In this document: piece by piece, positions 1 to 7,347 of the stretch
Numbering within the stretch: position 1 is the stretch's first letter
How the letters are laid out: the number at the start of each line of letters is the position of its first letter
From: Pseudomonadota bacterium
GTDB lineage: Bacteria; Pseudomonadota; Gammaproteobacteria; Steroidobacterales; Steroidobacteraceae
Assembly: GCA_023417315.1 (NCBI GenBank)
Contig: JAEZFW010000049.1
Span: 1 to 64,000 of the forward strand
Direction of reading: 5' to 3'
DNA length: 64,000 bases
The notes under the pieces: generated by a model
Told to the model about the DNA's origin: nothing
The model's database searches: none
What the model saw: only the letters and a program-made list of their open reading frames with translations
Position numbers and translations under genes: made by a program

Positions 1-9
1 CGCTCTGAC

Positions 10-37
10 CTACAGCCTACAGCCTACGGTCTACAGC
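10..37. repeat. Heptamer array upstream of tig (right arm)
   Basis: Four tandem 7-mers lie at 10-16, 17-23, 24-30 and 31-37; three are CTACAGC and the third is CTACGGT. The array ends 23 bases before the tig start codon. The same heptamer and its reverse complement flank the lon-hup spacer, so this is probably the right arm of an inverted pair whose left arm lies before the window. Confidence 0.8.
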
Positions 38-60
38 CCAGTTCTTTGTGAGGTTGGTCA

Positions 61-1353
61 ATGCAGGTCTCGGTTGAAGCGATCGGCACGCTCGAGCGCC
101 GGATGGAAGTTCAGGTTCCCGCGGAACGGATCGAGAAGGCCGTCGATGAACGGCTGCAGCGGCTGAGTCGTACCGTTCGCTTGAAGGGCTTCCGGCCCGG
201 CAAGGTACCGGTCAAGGTCGTCCGGCAGCAGTTCGGAGATCAGGTTCGACAGGAAGTACTCGGCGATGTCGTGCAGAAAACCTTCACGGAAGCGCTGACC
301 CAACAGAATCTTACGCCCGCTGGCGGACCGAAGATCGAGCCGCTCGATATGCAGCAGGGCGGCGATCTGAAGTACCGCGCGGTGTTCGAGATCGTTCCCG
401 AGATCGACCTCAAGGGGAGCGAAGGCATGGAGCTTTCACGTCCCGTGGCGGAGGTGACGACCTCCGATGTGGATACGATGATCGAGAATCTGCGCGAGCA
501 ACGCGCTCAATTCGTCGCTGTAGAACGCGAAGCGCGCGATACCGATCGAGTTACGGTCGATTTTGACGGCACGATCGATGGGCTCGCGTTCGACGGTGGC
601 AAGGGCGAGGACGTCGCGATCGTTCTTGGCCAACGCCGCATGCTCGAGGCATTCGAACAGTCGCTCGTAGGGACGCGAGCGGGCGAGCAGAAGGTCGTGG
701 ACCTCACGTTCCCCAGCGACTATCCGCCCAGCACCGCCGGTAAGCAGGCGCGCTTCGACGTCAAGATCAAGCTCGTCGAGGAGCGTCAGCTCCCCGAGCT
801 GGATGAGGAGTTCGCAAAGTCCTTCGGCATCGAAGAAGGTGGCCTGGAGCGCTTGCGCGAAGAAGTGAAAGAGAACATGGAGCGCGAGCTCTCGGAAGCG
901 GTTCGCGCTCGACTGAAGAAGCAGGTGATGGATGGACTGATCGCCGCGAATCAGATCGATCTGCCGAAGACGATGGTCGAAGCGCAAGTGCGCGAGCTGC
1001 AGCTCGACGCGGCGCGTCGAATGGGCGCGCGAGACGCCTCTCAGGTGCCGCCGGCCGATGGGTTCCAAGATGCGGCTCGTCGTCGGGTGGCGCTCACGCT
1101 CCTCGTCAGCGAATTGATTCGGCGCGCCGATCTGAAGGTCGATCAATCTAAAGTGATGTCTCGCTTCGAAGATCTCGCTGCGCAGTTCCCGGATCCTTCC
1201 CAAGCGCTGCAGACATATCGCACGAATCCGCAGCTGCAACGTCAAATGGAAGCTGCGGTTCTGGAAGATCAGGTGGTCGATTGGGTCCTAGAGCGCGCTC
1301 GAATCTCGGAGACGCCGGCGACTTTCAAGGAACTGATGAATTTCGGCGCATGA
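61..1353 (+). CDS. tig: Trigger factor, ribosome-bound chaperone
   Basis: Trigger factor binds near the ribosome exit tunnel and shields nascent chains; it is also a peptidyl-prolyl isomerase. The 430 residues match the usual length. The N-terminal ribosome-binding domain carries the signature GFRPGKVP at 43-50. An FKBP-type isomerase domain spans about 160-240, and the charged helical C-terminal arm domain follows. A GAGG ribosome-binding site at 50-53, seven bases before the ATG, supports this start. It heads the conserved order tig-clpP-clpX-lon, which links co-translational folding with ATP-dependent proteolysis. Nothing in the protein looks altered. Confidence 0.97.
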   Translation: MQVSVEAIGTLERRMEVQVPAERIEKAVDERLQRLSRTVRLKGFRPGKVPVKVVRQQFGDQVRQEVLGDVVQKTFTEALTQQNLTPAGGPKIEPLDMQQGGDLKYRAVFEIVPEIDLKGSEGMELSRPVAEVTTSDVDTMIENLREQRAQFVAVEREARDTDRVTVDFDGTIDGLAFDGGKGEDVAIVLGQRRMLEAFEQSLVGTRAGEQKVVDLTFPSDYPPSTAGKQARFDVKIKLVEERQLPELDEEFAKSFGIEEGGLERLREEVKENMERELSEAVRARLKKQVMDGLIAANQIDLPKTMVEAQVRELQLDAARRMGARDASQVPPADGFQDAARRRVALTLLVSELIRRADLKVDQSKVMSRFEDLAAQFPDPSQALQTYRTNPQLQRQMEAAVLEDQVVDWVLERARISETPATFKELMNFGA

Positions 1354-1391
1354 CGCCGTCTGCCACGGAAGGCAAATTGCGCTTCTTCGTA

Positions 1392-1462
1392 TCGGCAGGG
1401 GAGATCCCCTTGCCGAAGCACGCCCGTGACTCCATTCTGTCCGTAGCCGAAGGCCTTCGGCT
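1392..1462. other. Two hairpins in the tig-clpP spacer
   Basis: A ten-pair stem (one G-U pair) lies at 1392-1401 and 1407-1416 with a five-base loop. A perfect 18-base palindrome, AGCCGAAGGCCTTCGGCT, lies at 1445-1462. Neither is followed by a clear T run, so they are not textbook terminators. They may act as an mRNA processing or attenuation structure, or be extragenic palindromes. Confidence 0.5.
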
Positions 1463-1501
1463 CTCGCTACACTCGAAATTTCCCAAACTACCCAAATATC
1501 A

Positions 1502-2119
1502 ATGGCCACTATGAATCTCGTCCCAATGGTCGTCGAGCAGACCGCTCGCGGCGAACGTGCTTATGACATCTACTCGCGCCTGCTGAAGGAACGAGTGATC
1601 TTCATCGTGGGTCCGATCGAGGACCACATGGCGAATCTGGTGGTCGCGCAGCTGCTGTTCTTGGAATCGGAGAATCCGGACAAGGACATCGCGCTCTACA
1701 TCAATTCGCCAGGCGGCTCGGTCAGCGCCGGACTGTCGATTTATGACACCATGCAGTTCATCAAGCCGGACGTGAGCACGATGTGCATCGGGCAGGCATC
1801 GAGCATGGGCGCCGTGTTGCTGGCCGGCGGGGCGAAGGGCAAGCGCTACTGTTTGCCGCACTCGCGCATGATGATCCACCAGCCTCTGGCCGGCTTCCAG
1901 GGCCAGGCCTCCGACATCGACATCCATGCGCGCGAGGTCCTGGAGACTCGCGACCGGCTGAACCGCATTCTGTCTAAACACACCGGCCAGACGATCGATA
2001 AGATTCGTCATGACACGGATCGTGACAATTTCATGGGCGGCGAGGCCGCTGTGACGTATGGCCTCATCGACAAGGTCATGGAACGTCGCCTCGATCTGGC
2101 GGCGGCCAACGCTAAGTGA
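1502..2119 (+). CDS. clpP: ATP-dependent Clp protease proteolytic subunit
   Basis: ClpP is the tetradecameric serine protease chamber that works with ClpX or ClpA. The 205 residues are the usual length. The nucleophile is Ser101 in GQASSMGA, the histidine is His126 in RMMIHQP, and the acidic member lies in the DTDRD block near 171-175. A short N-terminal propeptide is typical of the family. No Shine-Dalgarno sequence is visible before the ATG at 1502, and a second in-frame ATG lies at 1511, so the start could move by three codons. It lies directly upstream of clpX, its unfoldase partner. Confidence 0.97.
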   Translation: MATMNLVPMVVEQTARGERAYDIYSRLLKERVIFIVGPIEDHMANLVVAQLLFLESENPDKDIALYINSPGGSVSAGLSIYDTMQFIKPDVSTMCIGQASSMGAVLLAGGAKGKRYCLPHSRMMIHQPLAGFQGQASDIDIHAREVLETRDRLNRILSKHTGQTIDKIRHDTDRDNFMGGEAAVTYGLIDKVMERRLDLAAANAK

Positions 2120-2180
2120 TTCTGCTGTATAGGTTTTTTCCTGACTTCTGCGCCGTCGCACGCGACCGCGCCGGGCGTCT

Positions 2181-2210
2181 TTGCAGCCTAATGGCGACGC
2201 GTGCTATATA
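2181..2210 (+). promoter_or_regulatory. Candidate sigma-70 promoter of clpX
   Basis: TTGCAG at 2181-2186 and TATATA at 2205-2210 are 18 bases apart, about 60 bases before the clpX start. The boxes fit the housekeeping consensus reasonably well. This would let clpX be transcribed independently of clpP. Confidence 0.45.
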
Positions 2211-2270
2211 GCGACAGACACCGTTTCGTCACGAAATTCGGTGTTCTCGCTGAAATATTGAGGGTCTTTC

Positions 2271-3590
2271 ATGTCGGACGATTCCCGCGGCAAACACGAC
2301 GACGGCAAACTGCTCTATTGCTCCTTCTGCGGCAAGAGCCAGCACGAAGTGCGCAAGCTGATTGCAGGCCCGTCCGTGTTCGTGTGCGACGAATGCGTCG
2401 AGCTGTGCAACGACATCATTCGTGAAGAGCTCGAAGAGCGCGCCGAGCGCACGCGCGACAAGCTGCCGCGCCCGCACGAGATCAAGAAAGTTCTCGACGA
2501 GTACGTCATCGGCCAACAGCGTGCGAAGAAGGTTCTCTCCGTCGCCGTCTATAACCACTACAAGCGGTTACAGACGAAGACAGGCGAGCAGCGTTCGAAG
2601 GACGAAGTGGAGCTCGCGAAGAGCAACATCCTTCTGATCGGTCCGACAGGCTGCGGTAAGACGCTCCTGGCCGAGACGCTCGCTCGCTTGTTGAACGTTC
2701 CGTTCACGATCGCCGATGCAACGACGCTTACGGAAGCGGGTTACGTCGGTGAGGATGTCGAGAACATCATTCAGAAGTTGCTGCAGAAGTGCGACTACGA
2801 TGTCGAGAAGGCGCAGACAGGCATCGTCTATATCGATGAGATCGACAAGATCTCGCGCAAGTCGGACAATCCGTCGATTACCCGCGACGTATCTGGCGAG
2901 GGCGTGCAGCAAGCATTGCTCAAGTTGATCGAAGGCACGATCGCGTCGGTGCCGCCGCAGGGCGGGCGCAAGCATCCCCAGCAGGAATTCCTGCAGGTCG
3001 ACACGACGAACATCCTGTTCATCTGCGGTGGTGCATTCGCCGGGCTCGAGAAGATCATTCTCAACCGCACCCAAAAGACCGGCATAGGATTCACCGCCGA
3101 TGTGCGTCAGCAAACCGAACGTCCGCACGGAAGCGACGTGTTCCACGACGTCGAGCCTGAGGATCTGATCAAGTACGGGTTGATCCCGGAGTTCGTCGGG
3201 CGATTGCCGGTCGTAGCTACGCTCGATGAGCTCGATGAAGCCGCACTCGTGTCGATCCTGCTCGAGCCGAAGAACGCGCTCAGCAAGCAGTACCGCAAGC
3301 TGTTCGACATGGAAGGTGTCGAGCTCGAGTTCCGCACCGATGCTCTGAAGGCAGTTGCGAAGAAAGCCATGCAGCGCAAGACCGGTGCACGCGGCCTTCG
3401 CACCATTCTTGAAAACGTGCTGCTCGAGACCATGTATGAACTGCCGTCCCTGCGTAACGTGCAGAAAGTGGTCGTCGATGAGACGGTCATCTTGGGCGAG
3501 AGCAAGCCCTACGTGTTGTATGGAGCAGGTGAGGATGCGCGATTGTCGGCAGTCGAAGAGCGACGTCCGACGGGAAGCGATCATCATTGA
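2271..3590 (+). CDS. clpX: ATP-dependent Clp protease ATP-binding subunit ClpX
   Basis: ClpX is the hexameric AAA+ unfoldase that recognises tagged substrates and threads them into ClpP. The N-terminal zinc-binding domain has Cys17, Cys20, Cys39 and Cys42. Walker A is GPTGCGKT at 124-131, the pore loop is GYVG at 157-160, and Walker B is IVYIDEID at about 185-192. The 439 residues are slightly longer than the 424 of E. coli, the excess being a polar C-terminal tail. GAGGG at 2260-2264, six bases before the ATG, supports the start. A strong terminator follows at 3673-3699. Confidence 0.98.
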   Translation: MSDDSRGKHDDGKLLYCSFCGKSQHEVRKLIAGPSVFVCDECVELCNDIIREELEERAERTRDKLPRPHEIKKVLDEYVIGQQRAKKVLSVAVYNHYKRLQTKTGEQRSKDEVELAKSNILLIGPTGCGKTLLAETLARLLNVPFTIADATTLTEAGYVGEDVENIIQKLLQKCDYDVEKAQTGIVYIDEIDKISRKSDNPSITRDVSGEGVQQALLKLIEGTIASVPPQGGRKHPQQEFLQVDTTNILFICGGAFAGLEKIILNRTQKTGIGFTADVRQQTERPHGSDVFHDVEPEDLIKYGLIPEFVGRLPVVATLDELDEAALVSILLEPKNALSKQYRKLFDMEGVELEFRTDALKAVAKKAMQRKTGARGLRTILENVLLETMYELPSLRNVQKVVVDETVILGESKPYVLYGAGEDARLSAVEERRPTGSDHH

Positions 3591-3596
3591 GAGAGA

Positions 3597-3624
3597 AGTG
3601 GTTAGGAGATAGCGGTTAGTCAGA
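3597..3624. repeat. Heptamer array after the clpX stop codon (left arm)
   Basis: Four degenerate 7-base units, all beginning AG, occupy 3597-3603, 3604-3610, 3611-3617 and 3618-3624; AGTGGTT and AGCGGTT are the clearest. The array begins seven bases after the clpX stop. No convincing inverse arm is seen before lon; the clpX terminator follows instead. Confidence 0.5.
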
Positions 3625-3672
3625 GGCTGTCCCACTTACCTCAAGCCGTCGACCGTCTCGGTTCTGTGAGTG

Positions 3673-3699
3673 AAAAGGCGCCCTTTGGGCGCCTTTTTT
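3673..3699 (+). terminator. Rho-independent terminator after clpX
   Basis: The stem GGCGCCC at 3677-3683 pairs with GGGCGCC at 3687-3693 across a TTT loop and is followed by six T residues. Four A residues before the stem extend the pairing. This separates clpX from lon transcription. Confidence 0.93.
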
Positions 3700-3883
3700 C
3701 TTACGGGAACCGCGCGTGAAAACACGTGCAATCAGTCTCTCCCTGCATTTCTTATTCGATGTGTGACGCATCCGCACAAGCCGAGACGATAAGCGCTGGC
3801 ATAAGGTGGCGACACCGCTCTCGATCCGGTATTTTGCGGTCAACGATTTCTTCTTCTTATCGCCACACGCCAAAGGTAATCGC

Positions 3884-6331
3884 GTGAGCACAGAGACTCC
3901 TGAAACAGTTCGTGAAACGACGACAGCAGCTGGAACGATCCCCGTTCTGCCGCTGCGCGACGTCGTTGTCTATCCGCACATGGTCATTCCGTTATTCGTC
4001 GGTCGCGAGAAGTCCATTCTCGCGCTCGATCAGGCGATGCGTGCGGGCAAGCAAATCCTGCTCGTTGCGCAGAAGCAAGCCGACGTCGACGATCCGAGCG
4101 CTCAAGATCTCTATCGTCTCGGAACGGTCGCGACGATTCTGCAGCTGCTGAAGCTGCCAGACGGCACGGTGAAAGTGCTCGTCGAAGGTGCGGAGCGCGC
4201 CAAGATCGAGAAGCTGATCACGGGCCAATATTTCTCGGCGGAGGTCAGTCCGTACAAGGACGTCGAGCAATACGATGAACGCGAGATGGATGTGCTCGCG
4301 CGCTCGGTGACCACGCAGTTCGAGCAGTACGTGAAGCTCAATCGCAAAGTGCCGCCTGAAGTGCTGACGGCGCTCGCCGGCATCGAGCAACCTGGTCGGC
4401 TCGCCGACAACGTTGCAGCGCATATGTCGCTCAAGCTGGATGCGAAGCAGAAGGTGCTCGAGATCCAGGACGTGCGCAAACGTCTAGAGCACATCCTCGC
4501 GCTGATCGAAGGCGAGATGGATGTGCTGCAGATCGAGAAGCGCATACGCGGCCGCGTCAAGCAGCAGATGGAGAAGAGCCAGCGCGAGTACTACCTGAAT
4601 GAGCAGATGAAGGCCATTCAGAAGGAGCTCGGCGAGATTGAAGATGCACCGAACGAGCTCGCGGAGCTCGAGCAGCGCATTCAGAAGGCTGGCATGCCGA
4701 AGGAAGCGCGCGACAAAGCAATGTCCGAGCTCAACAAGCTCAAGTTGATGTCGCCGATGTCTGCTGAGGCTACGGTCGTACGCAATTACGTCGACTGGCT
4801 CGTGAAGTGCCCTTGGAAGAAGAAGACCAAGGTCCACAACGACATCGCGTTCGCGGAGAAGGTTCTCGACGAAGACCACTATGGTCTCGAGAAGGTCAAG
4901 GAACGCATCGTCGAATATCTCGCCGTACAGCAGCGTGTGAAAACGCTCAAGGGCCCGATTCTGTGCCTGGTAGGACCGCCGGGCGTGGGCAAGACTTCGC
5001 TGGGTCAATCGATCGCACGTTCGACGAATCGCAAATTCGTGCGCATGTCGTTGGGTGGCGTTCGCGATGAAGCGGAGATCCGCGGTCATCGTCGTACGTA
5101 CATCGGTTCGATGCCTGGCAAGATCATCCAGAACATGGTGAAGACAGGGGTCCACAATCCTCTGTTCTTGCTCGATGAAGTCGACAAGATGGCGATGGAC
5201 TTCCGCGGCGATCCATCGTCCGCGCTGCTCGAGGTGCTCGATCCGGAGCAGAACTCGACATTCAACGATCACTACCTCGAGGTCGATTTCGATCTATCCG
5301 AAGTAATGTTCGTCTGCACGGCGAATAGCTTGAACATTCCAGCACCGCTGCTCGATCGCATGGAAGTGATCCGTCTGCCTGGGTATACGGAAGACGAGAA
5401 GAGCGCGATCGCACGACGTTACTTGCTGCCGAAGCAGATGAAGCAGAACGGCTTGAAGGACGATGAGCTCAAGGTCTCTGATCCTGCGCTGCTCGACATC
5501 ATTCGCTACTACACGCGTGAAGCGGGCGTCCGCAACCTAGAGCGCGAGGTTTCGAAGATCTGCCGCAAGTCGGTCAAGCAATTGCTCGCGAAGCCCGAAA
5601 CGAAAGTCGTCAACGTCACGCCGAAGAATCTGAACTCGTACCTGGGCGTTCGCCGCTTCCGCTACGGTCGCGCAGAGGAGCAGGACCACATCGGTCAAGT
5701 GACGGGCCTTGCGTGGACGGAAGTGGGCGGCGAATTGCTCACGATCGAAGCTGCGATCGTGGCAGGCAAGGGCAAACTCACGCACACCGGCCAACTCGGT
5801 GAGGTCATGCAGGAATCTATCCAAGCGGCCATGACTGTCGTGCGCAGCCGTGCGAATGTATTGGGCCTCGATGCGGACTTCTATCAGAAGACCGACGTGC
5901 ACATTCACGTTCCGGAAGGTGCGACGCCGAAGGACGGTCCGAGCGCAGGTATCGGCATGTGCACCGCTCTCGTGTCTGCCCTTACGAAGGTCCCCGTGCG
6001 ATCCGATGTCGCCATGACTGGCGAGATCACTCTGCGCGGCCAGGTGCTGCCGATCGGCGGCTTGAAGGAGAAACTGCTGGCCGCGCACCGCGGCGGCATT
6101 CGCACGGTGCTGATCCCGGACGACAACACGAAGGATCTCGCGGACATCCCGCAGAACATCAAGGACAGCCTCGAGATCAAGCCCGTCAAATGGATTGACG
6201 AAGTGTTGCAGATCGCACTGAAGGGCATGCCCGCACCGGTAGGTGCCGCGGCGGAGCCGTCGCGAGCGAACGACAAGCCACGTGCTCGTCGCGTCGCTAA
6301 GCGCAACAACAAGCAAGTGCGAGCGCACTAG
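3884..6331 (+). CDS. lon: Lon protease (AAA+ serine protease)
   Basis: Lon degrades misfolded and regulatory proteins with ATP. From the GTG at 3884 it has 815 residues. The N-terminal substrate-binding domain begins at IPVLPLRDVVVYPHM. Walker A is GPPGVGKT at 364-371. The protease dyad is Ser687 in DGPSAGIG and Lys730 in LKEK, 43 residues apart as in E. coli. AAAGG at 3872-3876, seven bases upstream, favours the GTG at 3884 over the more distant GTG at 3806, which would add 26 atypical residues. The basic C-terminal tail of about 25 residues is an extension beyond E. coli Lon. No heat-shock promoter could be assigned with confidence. Confidence 0.97.
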   Translation: MSTETPETVRETTTAAGTIPVLPLRDVVVYPHMVIPLFVGREKSILALDQAMRAGKQILLVAQKQADVDDPSAQDLYRLGTVATILQLLKLPDGTVKVLVEGAERAKIEKLITGQYFSAEVSPYKDVEQYDEREMDVLARSVTTQFEQYVKLNRKVPPEVLTALAGIEQPGRLADNVAAHMSLKLDAKQKVLEIQDVRKRLEHILALIEGEMDVLQIEKRIRGRVKQQMEKSQREYYLNEQMKAIQKELGEIEDAPNELAELEQRIQKAGMPKEARDKAMSELNKLKLMSPMSAEATVVRNYVDWLVKCPWKKKTKVHNDIAFAEKVLDEDHYGLEKVKERIVEYLAVQQRVKTLKGPILCLVGPPGVGKTSLGQSIARSTNRKFVRMSLGGVRDEAEIRGHRRTYIGSMPGKIIQNMVKTGVHNPLFLLDEVDKMAMDFRGDPSSALLEVLDPEQNSTFNDHYLEVDFDLSEVMFVCTANSLNIPAPLLDRMEVIRLPGYTEDEKSAIARRYLLPKQMKQNGLKDDELKVSDPALLDIIRYYTREAGVRNLEREVSKICRKSVKQLLAKPETKVVNVTPKNLNSYLGVRRFRYGRAEEQDHIGQVTGLAWTEVGGELLTIEAAIVAGKGKLTHTGQLGEVMQESIQAAMTVVRSRANVLGLDADFYQKTDVHIHVPEGATPKDGPSAGIGMCTALVSALTKVPVRSDVAMTGEITLRGQVLPIGGLKEKLLAAHRGGIRTVLIPDDNTKDLADIPQNIKDSLEIKPVKWIDEVLQIALKGMPAPVGAAAEPSRANDKPRARRVAKRNNKQVRAH

Positions 6332-6333
6332 GC

Positions 6334-6347
6334 GCGCACGCGTGCGC
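6334..6347. repeat. 14-base perfect palindrome after lon
   Basis: GCGCACGCGTGCGC is a perfect palindrome starting three bases after the lon stop, just before the left heptamer arm. It could form a short hairpin protecting the lon mRNA end. No T run follows. Confidence 0.55.
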
Positions 6348-6349
6348 AG

Positions 6350-6470
6350 GCTGTAGACTGTAGGCCGTAGGCTGTAGCAAGAACGCAAGCAAGCTGAGGC
6401 TTGCTAGGGGATGCAGGAGCGTCAGCGTGTTCTCATTTCTGGCTACAGTCTACAGCCTCAAGCCTACAGC
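6350..6470. repeat. Inverted pair of four-unit heptamer arrays, lon-hup spacer
   Basis: The left arm at 6350-6377 has four 7-mers of consensus GCTGTAG. The right arm at 6443-6470 has four of consensus CTACAGC, the exact reverse complement. The 65-base interior contains a further inverted element: GCAAGC near 6388 opposite GCTTGC near 6402, and GAAC near 6381 opposite GTTC near 6430. The whole region could fold into one long interrupted hairpin. The same heptamer precedes tig. Confidence 0.88.
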
Positions 6471-6478
6471 CGCAGCGG

Positions 6479-6508
6479 TTGACCCTATCTCGCAGCGGCT
6501 GTTATAAC
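6479..6508 (+). promoter_or_regulatory. Sigma-70 promoter of the HU gene
   Basis: TTGACC at 6479-6484 is followed 18 bases later by TATAAC at 6503-6508, both near consensus. Transcription would begin around 6515, about 45 bases before the HU start codon. Confidence 0.65.
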
Positions 6509-6561
6509 GCGCCCCCGCTGCCAACCGTGGCGCCACACACCAAGAAAGAAGGAAACCGGAC

Positions 6562-6834
6562 ATGAACAAAGCCGAACTGATCGACGCGGTGAGCGGACAG
6601 ACGGGCCTGCAAAAGGCTGACGCAGCACGTGCCGTGGACGCAGTATTCGACGCCGTGACCGCAGCGCTGAAAGCTGGAGATTCCGTGTCGCTGCTCGGCT
6701 TCGGCACCTTCGTTGTAAAGGCGCGCGCTGCACGCGCGGGGCGTAATCCTCGCACCGGTGAGACGATTGAAATCGCAGCGAGCAAAGTCCCCGGATTCAA
6801 GGCTGGCAAGGCCTTGAAGGATGCTGTAAATTAG
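6562..6834 (+). CDS. hupB: DNA-binding protein HU, beta type
   Basis: HU is the small dimeric nucleoid protein that bends DNA. The 90 residues span the whole family fold: N-terminal helices starting MNKAELIDAV, the GFGTF turn, and the flexible arm with GRNPRTGE at about 60-67, whose proline intercalates into the minor groove. AAGGA at 6549-6553 lies eight bases before the ATG, and a near-consensus promoter lies at 6479-6508. The position directly after lon is the standard place for hupB in Gammaproteobacteria. IHF is excluded by the arm sequence and the neighbours. Confidence 0.96.
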   Translation: MNKAELIDAVSGQTGLQKADAARAVDAVFDAVTAALKAGDSVSLLGFGTFVVKARAARAGRNPRTGETIEIAASKVPGFKAGKALKDAVN

Positions 6835-6852
6835 CGCGCCTTTCGCGGGCAG

Positions 6853-6870
6853 GCGTTCCTCAGGGAACGC
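6853..6870 (+). other. Hairpin downstream of hupB
   Basis: GCGTTCC and GGGAACGC form a strong short stem starting 19 bases after the hupB stop. There is no T run, so it may be a 3' mRNA stabiliser or a weak terminator. Confidence 0.45.
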
Positions 6871-6871
6871 T

Positions 6872-6945
6872 GTGTAACGAGTACGGTGTGAGGTGTTGGC
6901 GCGACTTTAGCCCTTCGCTCACACGCGACACGTCGCACGTCCTCT
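6872..6945. repeat. Degenerate inverted heptamer pair before the tRNA genes
   Basis: Left units occupy 6872-6899 (GTGTAAC, GAGTACG, GTGTGAG, GTGTTGG). Right units occupy 6918-6945 (CTCACAC, GCGACAC, GTCGCAC, GTCCTCT). GTGTGAG and CTCACAC are exact complements, and the others share the GTG or CAC core. The right arm ends one base before tRNA-Val. This pair is more diverged than the others, hence the lower confidence. Confidence 0.5.
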
Positions 6946-6946
6946 A

Positions 6947-7021
6947 GGGTGCTTAGCTCAGCGGTAGAGCGTCGCCCTTACAAGGCGAATGTCGTGGGTT
7001 CGATCCCCTCAGCACCCACCA
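6947..7021 (+). tRNA. tRNA-Val (anticodon UAC)
   Basis: The acceptor strands GGGTGCT and AGCACCC pair, followed by discriminator A and an encoded CCA at 7019-7021. The anticodon stem TCGCC/GGCGA encloses CTTACAA, giving UAC, which reads valine codons. The T arm carries GTTCGATCC. It is followed 36 bases later by tRNA-Asp, the usual Val-Asp pair. Confidence 0.97.
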
Positions 7022-7057
7022 ACAACGCCTTCCTGCCGGGCACAAAGGTTCAAGCGC

Positions 7058-7134
7058 GGAGCGGTAGTTCAGCTGGTTAGAATACCGGCCTGTCACGCCG
7101 GGGGTCGCGGGTTCGAGTCCCGTCCGCTCCGCCA
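7058..7134 (+). tRNA. tRNA-Asp (anticodon GUC)
   Basis: The acceptor strands GGAGCGG and CCGCTCC pair, with discriminator G and encoded CCA at 7132-7134. The anticodon loop CTGTCAC gives GUC, which reads aspartate codons. The T arm has GTTCGAGTC. The sequence closely resembles gammaproteobacterial tRNA-Asp. Confidence 0.97.
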
Positions 7135-7143
7135 TTTCTTCTA

Positions 7144-7337
7144 CAGTGACCAGTGACAAGTGACGGGTGATGAGCAAGCGCTCGCACCCGCTCGCGTACT
7201 TTCACTTGCCGCATCACGCTGTAGAATCAACGCTCGAACGAGTGGGCGTGGCGTCAAAACAATGCGATACCAACGCCGTTCGTAGCAGAGCCGCACGAGA
7301 GCTCTTGCCGTCACTCGTCACCCGTCACTCGTCACGA
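7144..7337. repeat. Inverted pair of heptamer arrays, tRNA-Asp to ppiD spacer
   Basis: The left arm at 7144-7171 has the units CAGTGAC, CAGTGAC, AAGTGAC and GGGTGAT. The right arm at 7310-7337 has GTCACTC, GTCACCC, GTCACTC and GTCACGA. The 138-base interior holds a possible -10 box, TAGAAT, at 7222-7227. The right arm ends ten bases before the ppiD ATG, in the place where a Shine-Dalgarno sequence would be. Confidence 0.87.
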
Positions 7338-7347
7338 CAAACAAGCA

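Noticed and set aside
2229..2558. Long minus-strand open frames under clpX, lon and other genes
   Set aside because: They mirror strongly conserved genes on the plus strand, have no ribosome-binding sites and no recognisable protein, and are explained by the high GC content.
3806..3883. N-terminal extension of Lon from GTG 3806
   Set aside because: The added 26 residues do not resemble any Lon start and lack a ribosome-binding site; GTG 3884 has one at the proper distance.
6882..6946. Rho-independent terminator before the tRNA genes
   Set aside because: Complementary GTGTGAG and CTCACAC segments are present but there is no T run, and the layout fits the heptamer-array pattern better.
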